Positions 31,680 to 40,892 of a stretch of 41,869 nt of DNA are shown in pieces. The stretch's first letter is position 1; every line of letters begins with the position of its first letter. This DNA is from an uncultured bacterium (GTDB lineage Bacteria > Spirochaetota > UBA4802 > JAGODF01). The position numbers were made by a program, and so were the translations under genes. The notes below the pieces were generated by a model. That model did no database searches, was not told where the DNA came from, and saw only the letters and a program-made list of their open reading frames with translations. The stretch covers positions 1-41,869 of the forward strand of contig CAKZSV010000038.1 of assembly GCA_937921485.1 (NCBI GenBank). Reading direction: 5' to 3'.

Positions 31680-33314
31680 ATGAAAATAATAAAAAGTGTC
31701 ACGATGATAGTGGTCATGACGTTGTTGCTATCAGCGACGTTTGGCGCGCATGAACTGCACGCGGATACAATAAAGGAAGCTCACCCTTCCGCGAAAGTTG
31801 CCGTATTTCGGTTTTATAATTACACCAACTCATCAGCGGCCTATCTTGAAACGTATCTGCCTGAACTCATTGTGAAACATCTTCCTGCAGGGAAGTACCT
31901 CCACGTTCTTTCACGTTCAGACATCGATGCTGCTATGAAACGGCATGAGTTCACTCCAGAAAAACTGTATGCTTCAGAGAGCGCGTTCAACCTCGCACGC
32001 GAACTGGGAGCGGATGTGGCGGTAGCAGGGCGGTTTCTTCTTGAAGGAAAAACGTTCATATTACAGTGCAAAGTCTTTCAGATTTCAAGCGGCAGGGTGT
32101 TTTCGAGCGATGAATATCGTTCAACAATTGCAGAAGATAATATTCTGGATGTGGGTGCACAGTCATCTGCAAAAGCTGCGGAATGGATAAAACATGAATT
32201 CCTTTCCGATGTGGTAGTGCAGCTTGAAGCGGAAAAAATTTCGCTTTTGCGCAATTTTTTCATCAAAGTGCGCGATTCCCATATCGGAATTGTTTTCACC
32301 AACAAATGGCTTTTCGCACTTGTAATTGCCATCGGCTTTTCCCTGCTCGCGCTTGTTGTGAAAATCTTTCTTGAAAAAGTTATCATGCGGCTCACACAAA
32401 AAACGGAAACCGCTGTGGATGACCAGATTGTCATGATCGCGCGCGCTCCGCTTCGTTGGATTATCGTGGCGTTCGGTTTAAAAGTCGCTCTTCTGCCGCT
32501 TAAGCTTTCGGCATCAATCTATTCAGTGCTCAACCATATGATTACCGCAATGATTATTATACTTGCAGGATATATCATTCTGCGCATATCGGATATTCTA
32601 ATTCGTGAATGGGGAAAAAAAGTTGCTGGCAAGATTGATTCAAGAATAAACGATGACCTTGTTCCGCTTTTCACGAAAATCAGCAGAATTTTTATCATCA
32701 TCATCACCGCGCTTCTTGTCCTTGCGCAGTTCGGCATTGAAATTGCGCCGCTGGTTGCATCGCTCGGAATCGCGGGGTTTGCGATCGGCTTTGCCATCAA
32801 GGACACGCTTGCGAACATCATCGGCGGCATTATCCTCACGCTCGATCGAAGCTTTGCGGTAGGCGATAAGGTGAGCATAGACGGCGAGGTGGGAGTTGTG
32901 ATGGAAGTGGGCTTGCGCAACACGCTCATTCAGACATACGACAACGAAGTCATCGTCATCCCCAATGGCGAGCTGATGAGCAAGAAGTTTAAAAACTATG
33001 CGCTTCCCAATCCTGAAATCCGCGTGGTGGTCGATTTCAGCGTGGTGTACGGCAGCGATATCGCGCGCGTGCAGGAAGTGGTGCTTGAGGCGGTTACAAC
33101 CGTGAGCGAAGCGAAAACTAAACCCGCTCCCGAAGTGCTCTTCGTTTCCATGGGAGATTTTTCGCTTAACTTCCAGGCGCGCTTCTGGATTCCCATGTTC
33201 GGCAATCAGTTGATGAAAAAAGTCGAAGCCACCACCAAAATATACAACGCGCTCAATGCGGCCGGCATCGGCATTCCTTTCCCCACGCATACGGTGTACG
33301 TGAAGAATGACTGA
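31680..33314 (+). CDS. MscS-family mechanosensitive channel with N-terminal periplasmic CsgG/TolB-N-like domain
   Basis: The ribosome site GGGGTGA lies five bases before the ATG. Residues 1-28 are a signal peptide. Residues about 38-170 have an alpha/beta pattern (KVAVFRFYN, LHVLSRSDIDAAMKRHE, LGADVAVAGRFLLEGKTF) that resembles the CsgG/FlgO or TolB N-terminal fold. Several membrane helices follow, then the MscS pore GFAIGFAIKDTLANIIGG and the beta domain with VIVIPNGELMSKK and NYALP. The protein should gate on membrane tension. A head of this kind on an MscS channel is unusual as far as I recall. Function of the head is inferred only from pattern. Confidence 0.8.
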   Translation: MKIIKSVTMIVVMTLLLSATFGAHELHADTIKEAHPSAKVAVFRFYNYTNSSAAYLETYLPELIVKHLPAGKYLHVLSRSDIDAAMKRHEFTPEKLYASESAFNLARELGADVAVAGRFLLEGKTFILQCKVFQISSGRVFSSDEYRSTIAEDNILDVGAQSSAKAAEWIKHEFLSDVVVQLEAEKISLLRNFFIKVRDSHIGIVFTNKWLFALVIAIGFSLLALVVKIFLEKVIMRLTQKTETAVDDQIVMIARAPLRWIIVAFGLKVALLPLKLSASIYSVLNHMITAMIIILAGYIILRISDILIREWGKKVAGKIDSRINDDLVPLFTKISRIFIIIITALLVLAQFGIEIAPLVASLGIAGFAIGFAIKDTLANIIGGIILTLDRSFAVGDKVSIDGEVGVVMEVGLRNTLIQTYDNEVIVIPNGELMSKKFKNYALPNPEIRVVVDFSVVYGSDIARVQEVVLEAVTTVSEAKTKPAPEVLFVSMGDFSLNFQARFWIPMFGNQLMKKVEATTKIYNALNAAGIGIPFPTHTVYVKND

Positions 33315-33325
33315 AGGCCGGGATA

Positions 33326-35107
33326 TTATCTTCCATGAATTTTTCCCGAATCGAGATCGCGGATCTGTGCGATGATATCGTCCAGTTTTTTTATCTTCTG
33401 AGCAATTGTGTCCTTCCTTGCGGTAGAGGAAAAATCACGCTTTCTGGGTTCAAAAGAGTGTGCGAAGTTAAACGCGAAAATCTTTATATCTTCAAGCGCT
33501 TCGCGAATTTTACGGTTTGCCAGAGTATAAGTGTACACCAGTGATGATTCTTTCGCTAAAATAATGTGTGATGCGAACGGAATGCGGGTTTTCCCGATGT
33601 TTCTTTCATTTATGAAGGTCTCTGAGATTTTTTCTTCTTTGAGCGACGTTTCGTCATTGCCCTTGATGATGCGAAACATCTTCTCTCCGATTGAATAATA
33701 GGAATCGCAAATTTCTGAAAGTGTTTTCAGAAAGAAGGCTTCTTCGCCTTCACGCGGGTCTGAATACAGAATATGCGGTGTGTAGCGCTTGCGATCGTAG
33801 CTGATGAGAGAGCGCCTGCTGGTTCTGATGGCATCGATCTCGTGCTGGAAAAGGGATTTTTCGAATAATCTCACCGCTTTCACGTCACTTGCTATTTTAA
33901 TGCTGATCCCTTCCGATAGGATGGCTTCATAACTCAGGGTAAAAATGTCGCACAAATCGCCCGCGATGATTGCCAGATTGCTGTCTTTTTGAGGTGCGGG
34001 TAAATTCTTTGTGTGATAATAATAGAATAATAGATATTCAAGGAAATTGCCTGAATGGTCGCCTGGCAGTGTGTAGGATGCTTCAATGGACGCTTTCAGG
34101 TCGAGCACAAACTCAAGCTCTTCTTCCAGTTCGAAAATGCTTTTTTTCAGCGCTTCATTGAAAAGGCGCTTGCGCTCGTCCATCACCTCGATGAGCCTTG
34201 TATCAGCGCGGTAGCAGGTTTCATCGACCTCATCGAGGGAGACCAGATTCAAAACATCTTCAGTGGTCATCGGTTTCATAAAGGCGCATTCAAAGAGCGG
34301 AATGATGAACCGGTTCAGCGTGTCCTCGGAAATGAACTTTTCTATCCGAAATACGATATTGTCGATAGACACGGTGTCGCGTATGTCTGGAGACGTTATT
34401 TTATGGAGTGATTTCCGTGCGGCGTTGTACAGCTTCGAACGATGCTGCGGACTTCTGGTGAGCGAAAGGAAGTAGCCCAGAAATGGATTTATTTTCTGAA
34501 TGGCGATTTGCGGCTTTTTGCGGTGAATGAGAAAGTTGAAAATGGAAGGGTCGGCCGTCAAGCGTTCGAGTTCGCTTATGAGATTGAATTCGAGGGGTGT
34601 GAGCACGTCCGCCCCGATTTTATCAAGCCATCCGGATGTGTACATCCTTCTGACAGGCTCTCGAAGCTCTTCCTGCAAGATGAGAATTTCCTGCACGAAA
34701 GAGCATATTTTTTCGGAAGGGTAGAGCGGCGCGCCATGTATAAGGAAGTTAAAGATGCTTGATGTAACAGGTGAGTTTTTTCTGTATTTTTCTTTGAAAC
34801 TGCGTTTCAGTTCAAAATAGTTGGTCAATCGCCCAAAAAAGCCTCGCGGGCGCGCTTTTAATACTGAATGGTCGTAATACCGGTTTCTGAACTTTGGGAT
34901 TTCTTCCTCGCTTTTGAACATCTCTTTCTGAAATGAAAGCGACTCCTCGCTTGCTTCCAGGTCGTCTTTCATCTCTTTGAGCTTTTTGCGGATGGATATG
35001 ATTTCTTCGTATCGGCTGCTGAATGCACGCAGACGTCTGGATTGAGCCCTTTCAAATTCGCCTTCGGGAGATTCCATGACTTTTTTGAGATATTTTCGCT
35101 CGTCCAT
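33326..35107 (-). CDS. Large hypothetical protein with coiled coil and repeated motif
   Basis: I do not recognise the family. The 593 residues are mainly helical. Residues about 25-65 are a coiled coil. The octet SIFNFLIH occurs at 117-124 and again at 188-195, from different codons, so it is an ancient repeat or a shared structural motif. There is no signal peptide, membrane span or known catalytic motif. The gene diverges from flgN and its stop is 11 bases from the MscS gene, so it may have to do with flagella or the cell cylinder, but this is guesswork. The ATG follows CAGGTG at normal distance. Confidence 0.7.
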   Translation of the reverse strand: MDERKYLKKVMESPEGEFERAQSRRLRAFSSRYEEIISIRKKLKEMKDDLEASEESLSFQKEMFKSEEEIPKFRNRYYDHSVLKARPRGFFGRLTNYFELKRSFKEKYRKNSPVTSSIFNFLIHGAPLYPSEKICSFVQEILILQEELREPVRRMYTSGWLDKIGADVLTPLEFNLISELERLTADPSIFNFLIHRKKPQIAIQKINPFLGYFLSLTRSPQHRSKLYNAARKSLHKITSPDIRDTVSIDNIVFRIEKFISEDTLNRFIIPLFECAFMKPMTTEDVLNLVSLDEVDETCYRADTRLIEVMDERKRLFNEALKKSIFELEEELEFVLDLKASIEASYTLPGDHSGNFLEYLLFYYYHTKNLPAPQKDSNLAIIAGDLCDIFTLSYEAILSEGISIKIASDVKAVRLFEKSLFQHEIDAIRTSRRSLISYDRKRYTPHILYSDPREGEEAFFLKTLSEICDSYYSIGEKMFRIIKGNDETSLKEEKISETFINERNIGKTRIPFASHIILAKESSLVYTYTLANRKIREALEDIKIFAFNFAHSFEPRKRDFSSTARKDTIAQKIKKLDDIIAQIRDLDSGKIHGR

Positions 35108-35319
35108 TGACTCAACACCTGAGATGAATTCGTCTTTTCGTTTGCAATACTAACACATCGGCATTTGTTTTCAATTATTATTTTTTTGGTGCGCGATTTC
35201 TGTAAAAAAGCAGTTTGCCGCTGACCAATATGCCGTAAAAAAGTCCTTATTCATTTTAAAGTTTCTTCCGATACCAATAATTGAGACAGAATGAGGATTT
35301 TTCCCAAGGAGGGGTGCGC

Positions 35320-35823
35320 ATGGATACCGTCCATAATATAGAAAATATTCTTCGCCGTGAATTACAATTATACGAACAGGTATGTGATCTTGAAGAAAGG
35401 AAGGGCGAAGCCATCATTTCCAGGGACGGGACTCTTCTTGAGGCGCTCTCGCACGAGCAGGAAAGCGTGCTCAACGAGATTCTGAAGCTTGAATCCCGCA
35501 GAAGCGAGCTCATCGAAGCCTATCGAAAAGAGAAAAAGCTCGATGATCTTTCCAGGGAAATCACCCTGCGGGATATCATTAACTCGCTGAATGAAGATCT
35601 GGGAAACAGAATTTTTCAGCTTGGTGTCGATCTGAAGGTATTGCTGTATAAAATACAGGCACTGGCCCAAACCAACGAGAAGCTGGCCCGCGACCATATT
35701 GAAGTTTTTACCCTGCTTTTGAAAGAAATCAAAGGAAGGCTTTCCCTTCGCACCGGGTACAATAAAGAAGCCGTGGAAAATTGTTCAATCGACAATCCGC
35801 TCGTCATCAACAGAACTGCATAG
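35320..35823 (+). CDS. flgN: FlgN-like flagellar export chaperone
   Basis: The start is the ATG at 35320 with AAGGAGGGG six bases upstream; the frame opens 13 codons earlier without support. The 167 residues are almost wholly helical and charged, with HNIENILRRELQLYEQVCDLEERKGEAI at the start, the pattern of FlgN. FlgN escorts the hook-filament junction proteins FlgK and FlgL to the export apparatus. The next two genes are exactly flgK and flgL, which supports the call. It leads the five-gene flagellar operon. Confidence 0.75.
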   Translation: MDTVHNIENILRRELQLYEQVCDLEERKGEAIISRDGTLLEALSHEQESVLNEILKLESRRSELIEAYRKEKKLDDLSREITLRDIINSLNEDLGNRIFQLGVDLKVLLYKIQALAQTNEKLARDHIEVFTLLLKEIKGRLSLRTGYNKEAVENCSIDNPLVINRTA

Positions 35824-35835
35824 CGAGGTATTTGT

Positions 35836-37743
35836 ATGAGTTCATCGTTCATGGGCATCGAAATCGGAAGGCGGGGGCTTTCCTCGCATCAGCAAGCACT
35901 GCATACAACCGGCCACAACATTTCGAATGCGGAAAACCGCGAATATTCGCGCCAGCGGGTAGTCATAACATCGGCCGATCCGCTGTATGTACCTGCGCTG
36001 AATAGAGCCGAGCGCCCCGGCAACATCGGACAGGGATCGGTGGTGGCGATTGTCGAGCGTATCCGAAATTCTTTCATAGATGACCGCATTGTCGCGGAAA
36101 CCGAGGTGGGAGGGTACTGGGAAACCAGAAACGAATTCATCCGGCAGATCGAGCAGATTTATAATGAACCTTCGGCGGATTCGCTTCGCTCAAGGCTCGA
36201 TGAACTGTGGAGATCGTGGGAGGAGCTTTCGCGGTATCCCGAGCAGCGGGCAACCCGCGAAGTGGTGAAGGAAAAGGCGGTAAACCTTGCGAATGAAGTA
36301 CGAAATATATTTCGTCAGCTCTACGATCTGCAGCAGAACGTAAATAGTCAGGTTCGGGCCCGCGTGGAAGAAATCAATTCCATCGGAAGGAATATCCGCG
36401 ACCTTAATGTGCGCATCATGAAGGCGGAGGCGCTGGGCGATAATCCGAACGACCTCCGCGACAGAAGAGATGCGCTCATCGAGCAGCTTTCCCATCTGGT
36501 CAATATTTCCGTGGGCAGAAGCGACCGCGACGAGACCATCGTGTACATCGGCGGTGAAAACTTCATTCAGGGAGAAATCTTCCGTCCGCTTGCGGCAGTA
36601 CCCGACAGCGACAATCACGGATTTTTCAGGGTAGTCTGGGAAGAAACCGGTCGCGATATCACGCTTGAAGGCGGCGTTTTGAAAGGCCTCATCGAAATTC
36701 GCGATGTGGTTCTTCGGGAAAATATCAACGACATTAACGCTTTTGCCGTCAATATGATCGACCTGACCAATGAGGTGCATCGGGACGGCTTCGGAAGGCG
36801 AGGCGAAACAAATAACAACTTCTTTCGACATATTCCCATAAGCGGCGATAATGTGGACGGGAATCACGATCTGAACAATGACGGCGTTGCGGATGTAACC
36901 GCGATTTTCAAAGTGGCTGGAAATAACCGGGTCGATGCCTCGGCGCCGATTGGCATCACCGGGACCATCACGCTCATGACCAATGACGGGCGCGATATGC
37001 CCGTTCAGATCACCTATAACGCGAACGACACGGTCCTTTCAGTGATTCGAAAGATCAATGATGCCCGCACAGGAATCGTCGCGTATCTGGATCACAACGG
37101 CCATTTAGCCCTCAAAGCAACGGTGGCGCGCGATGATGACCGGCGCAACTTCATGATTCGCTATCTCGAAGACTCGGGGCAGTTCCTTGTGGGCCTTACG
37201 GGAATTCTTCGCGAAAGCGGCGCGGCCGGATCATTTGATTACCGCCGGGTGAACGACATCATGAAATTTTTGCCCGACCGCGAGCACATCACTATCACAC
37301 CGCAGTACAATCCGGCGGCAAGCATGGCCGTGGACGATGCAATTCTTGCCGACGTTGACCGGATTGCGGCGGCCGAGGGAAGGGATGTGGGAGGGACCGG
37401 CGATTTCAATACCTCAAACGGCGTTGGTGATGGCAGCAATGCGCTTCGCATCGCGCGCCTCAGACAGAAAAACGCGATGATCGATTCAAACACCACGTTC
37501 AATGAATTCTACAACGGCCTCATCGCGCGAATCGGAACCCAGGGCCAGCAGGCGCAGGACAGAGTGCGCAATCAAACGACGCTGCTTACCAATCTGCGCA
37601 ATCTCCGCGAATCCATATCGGGAATAAACCTCGATGAGGAGATGTCGAACATGGTGATGTTCCAGCACGGGTATAATGCATCCGCGAGAGTCGTGTCGAT
37701 GTTCGATAAGATGCTTGAGACAATTATTCGGTTAGGAGCGTAA
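35836..37743 (+). CDS. flgK: Flagellar hook-associated protein 1 FlgK
   Basis: The N-terminus GIEIGRRGLSSHQQALHTTGHNISNAEN is the conserved rod/hook-type domain, and the C-terminus has LRESISGINLDEEMSNMVMFQHGYNASARVV, the FlgK signature. The 635-residue length is normal for spirochaetes. A middle insert carries NHDLNNDGVAD, an acidic loop like a calcium-binding repeat, and a flagellin-IN-like module (NDTVLSVIRKINDA). FlgK joins hook and filament. GAGGT lies seven bases before the ATG. It is followed by flgL after 3 bases. Confidence 0.93.
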   Translation: MSSSFMGIEIGRRGLSSHQQALHTTGHNISNAENREYSRQRVVITSADPLYVPALNRAERPGNIGQGSVVAIVERIRNSFIDDRIVAETEVGGYWETRNEFIRQIEQIYNEPSADSLRSRLDELWRSWEELSRYPEQRATREVVKEKAVNLANEVRNIFRQLYDLQQNVNSQVRARVEEINSIGRNIRDLNVRIMKAEALGDNPNDLRDRRDALIEQLSHLVNISVGRSDRDETIVYIGGENFIQGEIFRPLAAVPDSDNHGFFRVVWEETGRDITLEGGVLKGLIEIRDVVLRENINDINAFAVNMIDLTNEVHRDGFGRRGETNNNFFRHIPISGDNVDGNHDLNNDGVADVTAIFKVAGNNRVDASAPIGITGTITLMTNDGRDMPVQITYNANDTVLSVIRKINDARTGIVAYLDHNGHLALKATVARDDDRRNFMIRYLEDSGQFLVGLTGILRESGAAGSFDYRRVNDIMKFLPDREHITITPQYNPAASMAVDDAILADVDRIAAAEGRDVGGTGDFNTSNGVGDGSNALRIARLRQKNAMIDSNTTFNEFYNGLIARIGTQGQQAQDRVRNQTTLLTNLRNLRESISGINLDEEMSNMVMFQHGYNASARVVSMFDKMLETIIRLGA

Positions 37744-37746
37744 ACC

Positions 37747-39009
37747 ATGCAGCGCATAACAAACCGTATGCTCAATGATACCATGATGTTCAACCTGATG
37801 CGGCACCAGAATGACATGGACCGCACGCAGGAGGCACTCGCCACGGGCCGCAATGTGCGACTTCCCCGCGATAATCCAATCGCCGCCGCGAACCAGATGC
37901 TGTACCGCACGCGTCTGACGGAAGTGGACCAGTATGCCAGCAATATCGATGAGAGCCGCTCCAGGCTCGATGAAGTGGATTCAGCTCTGCAGTCTGCTCT
38001 TCGCATTTTTCAGAGGCTTCGAGTCCTTGCGGTGCAGGGTGCGCACGGAATTTATACTGCTTTCGAACGAAAGGAAGCGGCAGCTGCGGAAATTAATGAA
38101 CTGCTCGAAGAGCTTGTGGCGATTGCCAATACCAGAAGCGCGACCGGCCGCCCGATTTTCGGCGGGTTTCAGACAGGAACCGAAGATATTCCCGACCCGT
38201 TTGTCGCAATCTATCAGACGCTGACGGCGGGAAATCAGGGCGATGCCATGACCGGCGTGGAATATCGCGGCAATATCGGACGGGTCCGCCGGGAGGTTGC
38301 GACGGGCGAGTACATTGACGTGAATGTGCCTGGCAACTGGGTCTTCTGGGCTACCAATCAGATTGTTACGTCAAATAAGGATGCGTCGGACTACAAATCA
38401 GAAACAAACCAGAAAATTCGCATCGACGGCGTAGAAATCAACATTTCTGCTGGCGATACCCTTGATGATATCATCATCAAAATAAACAACGCGGGCCTCA
38501 GCGTGCGCGCTTCGAAAGGAATTCGGGAAAACCTTGTGCTTGAAACGACCACGCCGCATCAGATCTGGCTGGAGGATGTGGAAAGCGGTACGGTGCTTCG
38601 CGACCTCGGGCTTGTCAATCCGCAGTATCAGAATCCGCCAAACAACTTCGATCCCACCGCTACCGTTGACGGCATGTCGATTTTTGAAATGGTGATTCAG
38701 CTTCGCGACGACCTTGTCCGCGGCGACCAGGAAGTGGTTGGGGGGCGCGACCTGGGGCTCATCGATATGGCGCTGGATAATATTCTCCGCCACATTGCCT
38801 CGGTGGGTGCACGGCAGAACCGCACGGAGGAGCTTGCGCGAAGATCGGAATACGAACGAACCAATGTGCTCGGATTGCTTGCGAGCAATGAGGGAATAGA
38901 TTATGCAGAAACAATCATGAATTTCCGCTGGATTGAAAGCGTGCATCAGTATGCGCTTTCCGTGGGGGCGCGAACCATACGGCCCACGCTGATGGATTTT
39001 TTGAGATAA
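37747..39009 (+). CDS. flgL: Flagellar hook-associated protein 3 FlgL
   Basis: The N-terminus RITNRMLNDTMMFNLMRHQNDM and the following RLPRDNPIAAANQMLYR match FlgL/flagellin D0-D1, and the C-terminal ERTNVLGLLASNEGIDYAETIMNFR fits the closing helix. A middle module (IRIDGVEINISAGDTLDDII) is a flagellin-IN type insert. Length is 420 aa. FlgL is the second junction protein between hook and filament. The ribosome site GGAGCG overlaps the flgK stop. Its position after flgK and before fliW matches Treponema. Confidence 0.92.
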   Translation: MQRITNRMLNDTMMFNLMRHQNDMDRTQEALATGRNVRLPRDNPIAAANQMLYRTRLTEVDQYASNIDESRSRLDEVDSALQSALRIFQRLRVLAVQGAHGIYTAFERKEAAAAEINELLEELVAIANTRSATGRPIFGGFQTGTEDIPDPFVAIYQTLTAGNQGDAMTGVEYRGNIGRVRREVATGEYIDVNVPGNWVFWATNQIVTSNKDASDYKSETNQKIRIDGVEINISAGDTLDDIIIKINNAGLSVRASKGIRENLVLETTTPHQIWLEDVESGTVLRDLGLVNPQYQNPPNNFDPTATVDGMSIFEMVIQLRDDLVRGDQEVVGGRDLGLIDMALDNILRHIASVGARQNRTEELARRSEYERTNVLGLLASNEGIDYAETIMNFRWIESVHQYALSVGARTIRPTLMDFLR

Positions 39010-39027
39010 CGTTGAGGAGCGCATAGA

Positions 39028-39477
39028 GTGTCCGTGAAAATACGCACAAAGCCGTTTGGTGAGATAGAGATTGAGGAAAAGCAGATTATTGATTTTCCGG
39101 ATGGCATACTTGGATTTGAAGATGTGAAGCAGTTCGCCATTCTGGACGATACGCATTCAGGATCGCCCTTTCGGTGGATGCAGGCTGTTAATGAACCGGG
39201 CCTCGCATTTGTCGTCATATTAATATCCGATTTTATGGCGGATTATGAATTGAACATTTCTCAAAGCGATTATGAGGTGATTCGGGCAAAACCGGAAGAT
39301 GAAATTCTGGTGTTTTCCATTGTCACGGTTCCAGAAGATTATAAAAATATGACCGCGAATCTCATGGGACCTGTTATCATAAATCCCGCGAAAAAAATGG
39401 GAAAACAGGCGATTTCCCTTTCAGACAAATACGGCGTGCGCCACCGAATTATCGAAAACATGAAGAGGGTGGACTAA
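39028..39477 (+). CDS. fliW: Flagellar assembly factor FliW
   Basis: The GTG start has GAGGAG eight bases upstream. The protein shows the FliW pattern: [20 protein letters not shown], then [11 protein letters not shown] and [24 protein letters not shown]. FliW binds flagellin and also CsrA, relieving CsrA-mediated repression of flagellin translation. The gene lies 10 bases before csrA, as in many spirochaetes and Firmicutes. Length (149 aa) is typical. Confidence 0.93.
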   Translation: MSVKIRTKPFGEIEIEEKQIIDFPDGILGFEDVKQFAILDDTHSGSPFRWMQAVNEPGLAFVVILISDFMADYELNISQSDYEVIRAKPEDEILVFSIVTVPEDYKNMTANLMGPVIINPAKKMGKQAISLSDKYGVRHRIIENMKRVD

Positions 39478-39487
39478 AGGGGGCGCG

Positions 39488-39730
39488 ATGCTGGTGCTTG
39501 CAAGAAAAGTAAACGAAAGCATTGTAATCGGCGACGACATTGAGCTTGTGGTGATCGACATCAAAGGCGATCAGGTGAAGCTCGGCGTCAAAGCTCCGAA
39601 GCACATCAGCGTGCACCGAAAAGAAATATATGAAGAAATACAAAAAGAAAATATCGCGGCGTTAAACACCGAGTTTAAGCCCGATATGCTGAAGGATATT
39701 TCAGATTATCTGGGGAAGGATAAAAAATAA
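39488..39730 (+). CDS. csrA: Carbon storage regulator CsrA
   Basis: The start [20 protein letters not shown] is the standard CsrA N-terminus with the first RNA-binding strand, and [22 protein letters not shown] follows with the second. The 80-residue length is slightly longer than the enteric form, with the C-terminal tail seen in FliW-regulated CsrA. CsrA binds GGA loops in mRNA leaders. The ribosome site AAAGGGGG is six bases upstream. Its stop codon TAA lies directly before the inverted-repeat element at 39731. Confidence 0.95.
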   Translation: MLVLARKVNESIVIGDDIELVVIDIKGDQVKLGVKAPKHISVHRKEIYEEIQKENIAALNTEFKPDMLKDISDYLGKDKK

Positions 39731-39843
39731 GGGAACTTCTAAAAACTGTTTTAAAGGATGTTCCCTTGTGGGCACAATATATTAGTAAAAACCGCTTTCT
39801 TTTATGTGGATTTTAAGGGTGAAAGCGGTTTTTAGAAGTGCCC
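39731..39843. repeat. 113-base structured element with near-perfect terminal inverted repeats (MITE candidate)
   Basis: The ends are GGGAACTTCTAAAAACTG (39731-39748) and CGGTTTTTAGAAGTGCCC (39826-39843), matching as inverted repeats at 16 of 18 positions. The four bases ATAA flank both ends (39727-39730, which includes the csrA stop, and 39844-39847), as a target-site duplication would. Internal arms allow other pairings: GGGAAC/GTTCCC (39731-39736, 39760-39765) and GGGCAC/GTGCCC (39770-39775, 39838-39843). It may be a small non-autonomous mobile element that now serves as terminator. Confidence 0.5.
39787..39833. terminator. Bidirectional terminator-like hairpin between csrA and the glycyl radical activase gene
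   Basis: AAAAACCGCTTTC (39787-39799) pairs perfectly with GAAAGCGGTTTTT (39821-39833) across 21 bases. The A-tract on the left and T-tract on the right suit termination in both directions between the two convergent genes. Confidence 0.65.
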
Positions 39844-39849
39844 ATAATT

Positions 39850-40839
39850 TTATCTTGTAAATAATTCAGAAGAAAATTCATAATCGGTTAGATGTCGGCT
39901 TTGACATAATTCAGATATATACTCAATCTTTTCCGGGGGGATATTTTCAGCATCAGGTAGCAGGTACTTGCGACCGAGACCGGCATATTTGCCGACGCCA
40001 TAGCGGTGGTATGGCATAAAATACACCTTTGCTATTTCCAATTTTCCTGCGAGGGCGATAATCTCTTCAAGATGACTCTCCCCGTCATTGATGCCCGGAA
40101 TCAAAGGAACCCGAAGATAAATTTCAACCCTTCCGTTAATTCGGTAAAGGTTATTCAATATAAGTGTGTTATCTACTCCGGTATATTTCCTGTGTAATGA
40201 AGAATCAAGGTGCTTTATGTCATAAAGAAAAAGATTAACATAAGGCAGGATGCTTTCTACCGCTTTCGGATCAGCATAACCCGAAGTATCCAGTGCGGTA
40301 TGAATCCCAATCTTTCTTGCGGACTTTAACAGAGCGAGAGTGAAATCCGGCTGATACAGAGGTTCACCGCCTGAAATGGTTATTCCACCTCCGCTATTTT
40401 TATAGAATGGCAAGTCATCTTTGATAATTTTTAAAACTTCATTCGCCGAGTAATCTTTTCCTGCAGAGCTTAAAGCTCCGGACGGACAAACGTCCACGCA
40501 GGATAAACATGCGTTGCATGCCTTTCTATTTAATGTCCTTTGTGATTTCGATTTGATTTTATTAAAGGGAGAGGAATCTTCGGTTAAGCTAATGGCACCA
40601 TGCTTACAAACTTCAACACATCGTCCGCAATTGCGACAGACATCGAATTTTGTGATTATCTCGGGTTTGGAATGAATCGATTCGGGATTGGAACACCACC
40701 AGCACCGCAGTGGGCACCCCTTCAGAAAGACGGTAGTCCTGATACCCGGACCGTCGTGAATGCTGAATTTCTGAATATTAAAAACGCATCCTTTGGTGTT
40801 GCGAATGTTGCTTTTGCGAATATGTTGAATAATATTCAT
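39850..40839 (-). CDS. Glycyl radical enzyme activating enzyme (PflA family, with ferredoxin insert)
   Basis: The radical SAM motif is GCPLRCWWCSNPES (Cys42, Cys46, Cys49), preceded by FNIQKFSIHDGPGIRT, the activase signature. Two ferredoxin motifs follow in an insert: CRNCGRCVEVC and CNACLSCVDVCP, as in activases of choline lyase-, glycerol dehydratase- and 4-hydroxyphenylacetate decarboxylase-type enzymes. GGGITISGGEPLYQP is the SAM-binding region. It uses SAM to install the glycyl radical on the partner enzyme at 40893. The frame opens with TTG at 40851; the ATG at 40839 is preferred, though no ribosome site is seen. Base composition is more AT-rich than the flagellar genes. Confidence 0.9.
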   Translation of the reverse strand: MNIIQHIRKSNIRNTKGCVFNIQKFSIHDGPGIRTTVFLKGCPLRCWWCSNPESIHSKPEIITKFDVCRNCGRCVEVCKHGAISLTEDSSPFNKIKSKSQRTLNRKACNACLSCVDVCPSGALSSAGKDYSANEVLKIIKDDLPFYKNSGGGITISGGEPLYQPDFTLALLKSARKIGIHTALDTSGYADPKAVESILPYVNLFLYDIKHLDSSLHRKYTGVDNTLILNNLYRINGRVEIYLRVPLIPGINDGESHLEEIIALAGKLEIAKVYFMPYHRYGVGKYAGLGRKYLLPDAENIPPEKIEYISELCQSRHLTDYEFSSELFTR

Positions 40840-40892
40840 GTGAATTAACAATATAATGCTTCACGCTGTTGTTTGGGTTGAAGTATCTTACT

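Noticed and set aside
35257..35274. TAAAGTTT followed by CCGATA before flgN, like a sigma-28 promoter
   Set aside because: The two boxes are only 3 bases apart instead of about 11, and neither pairs with another good box at the right distance.
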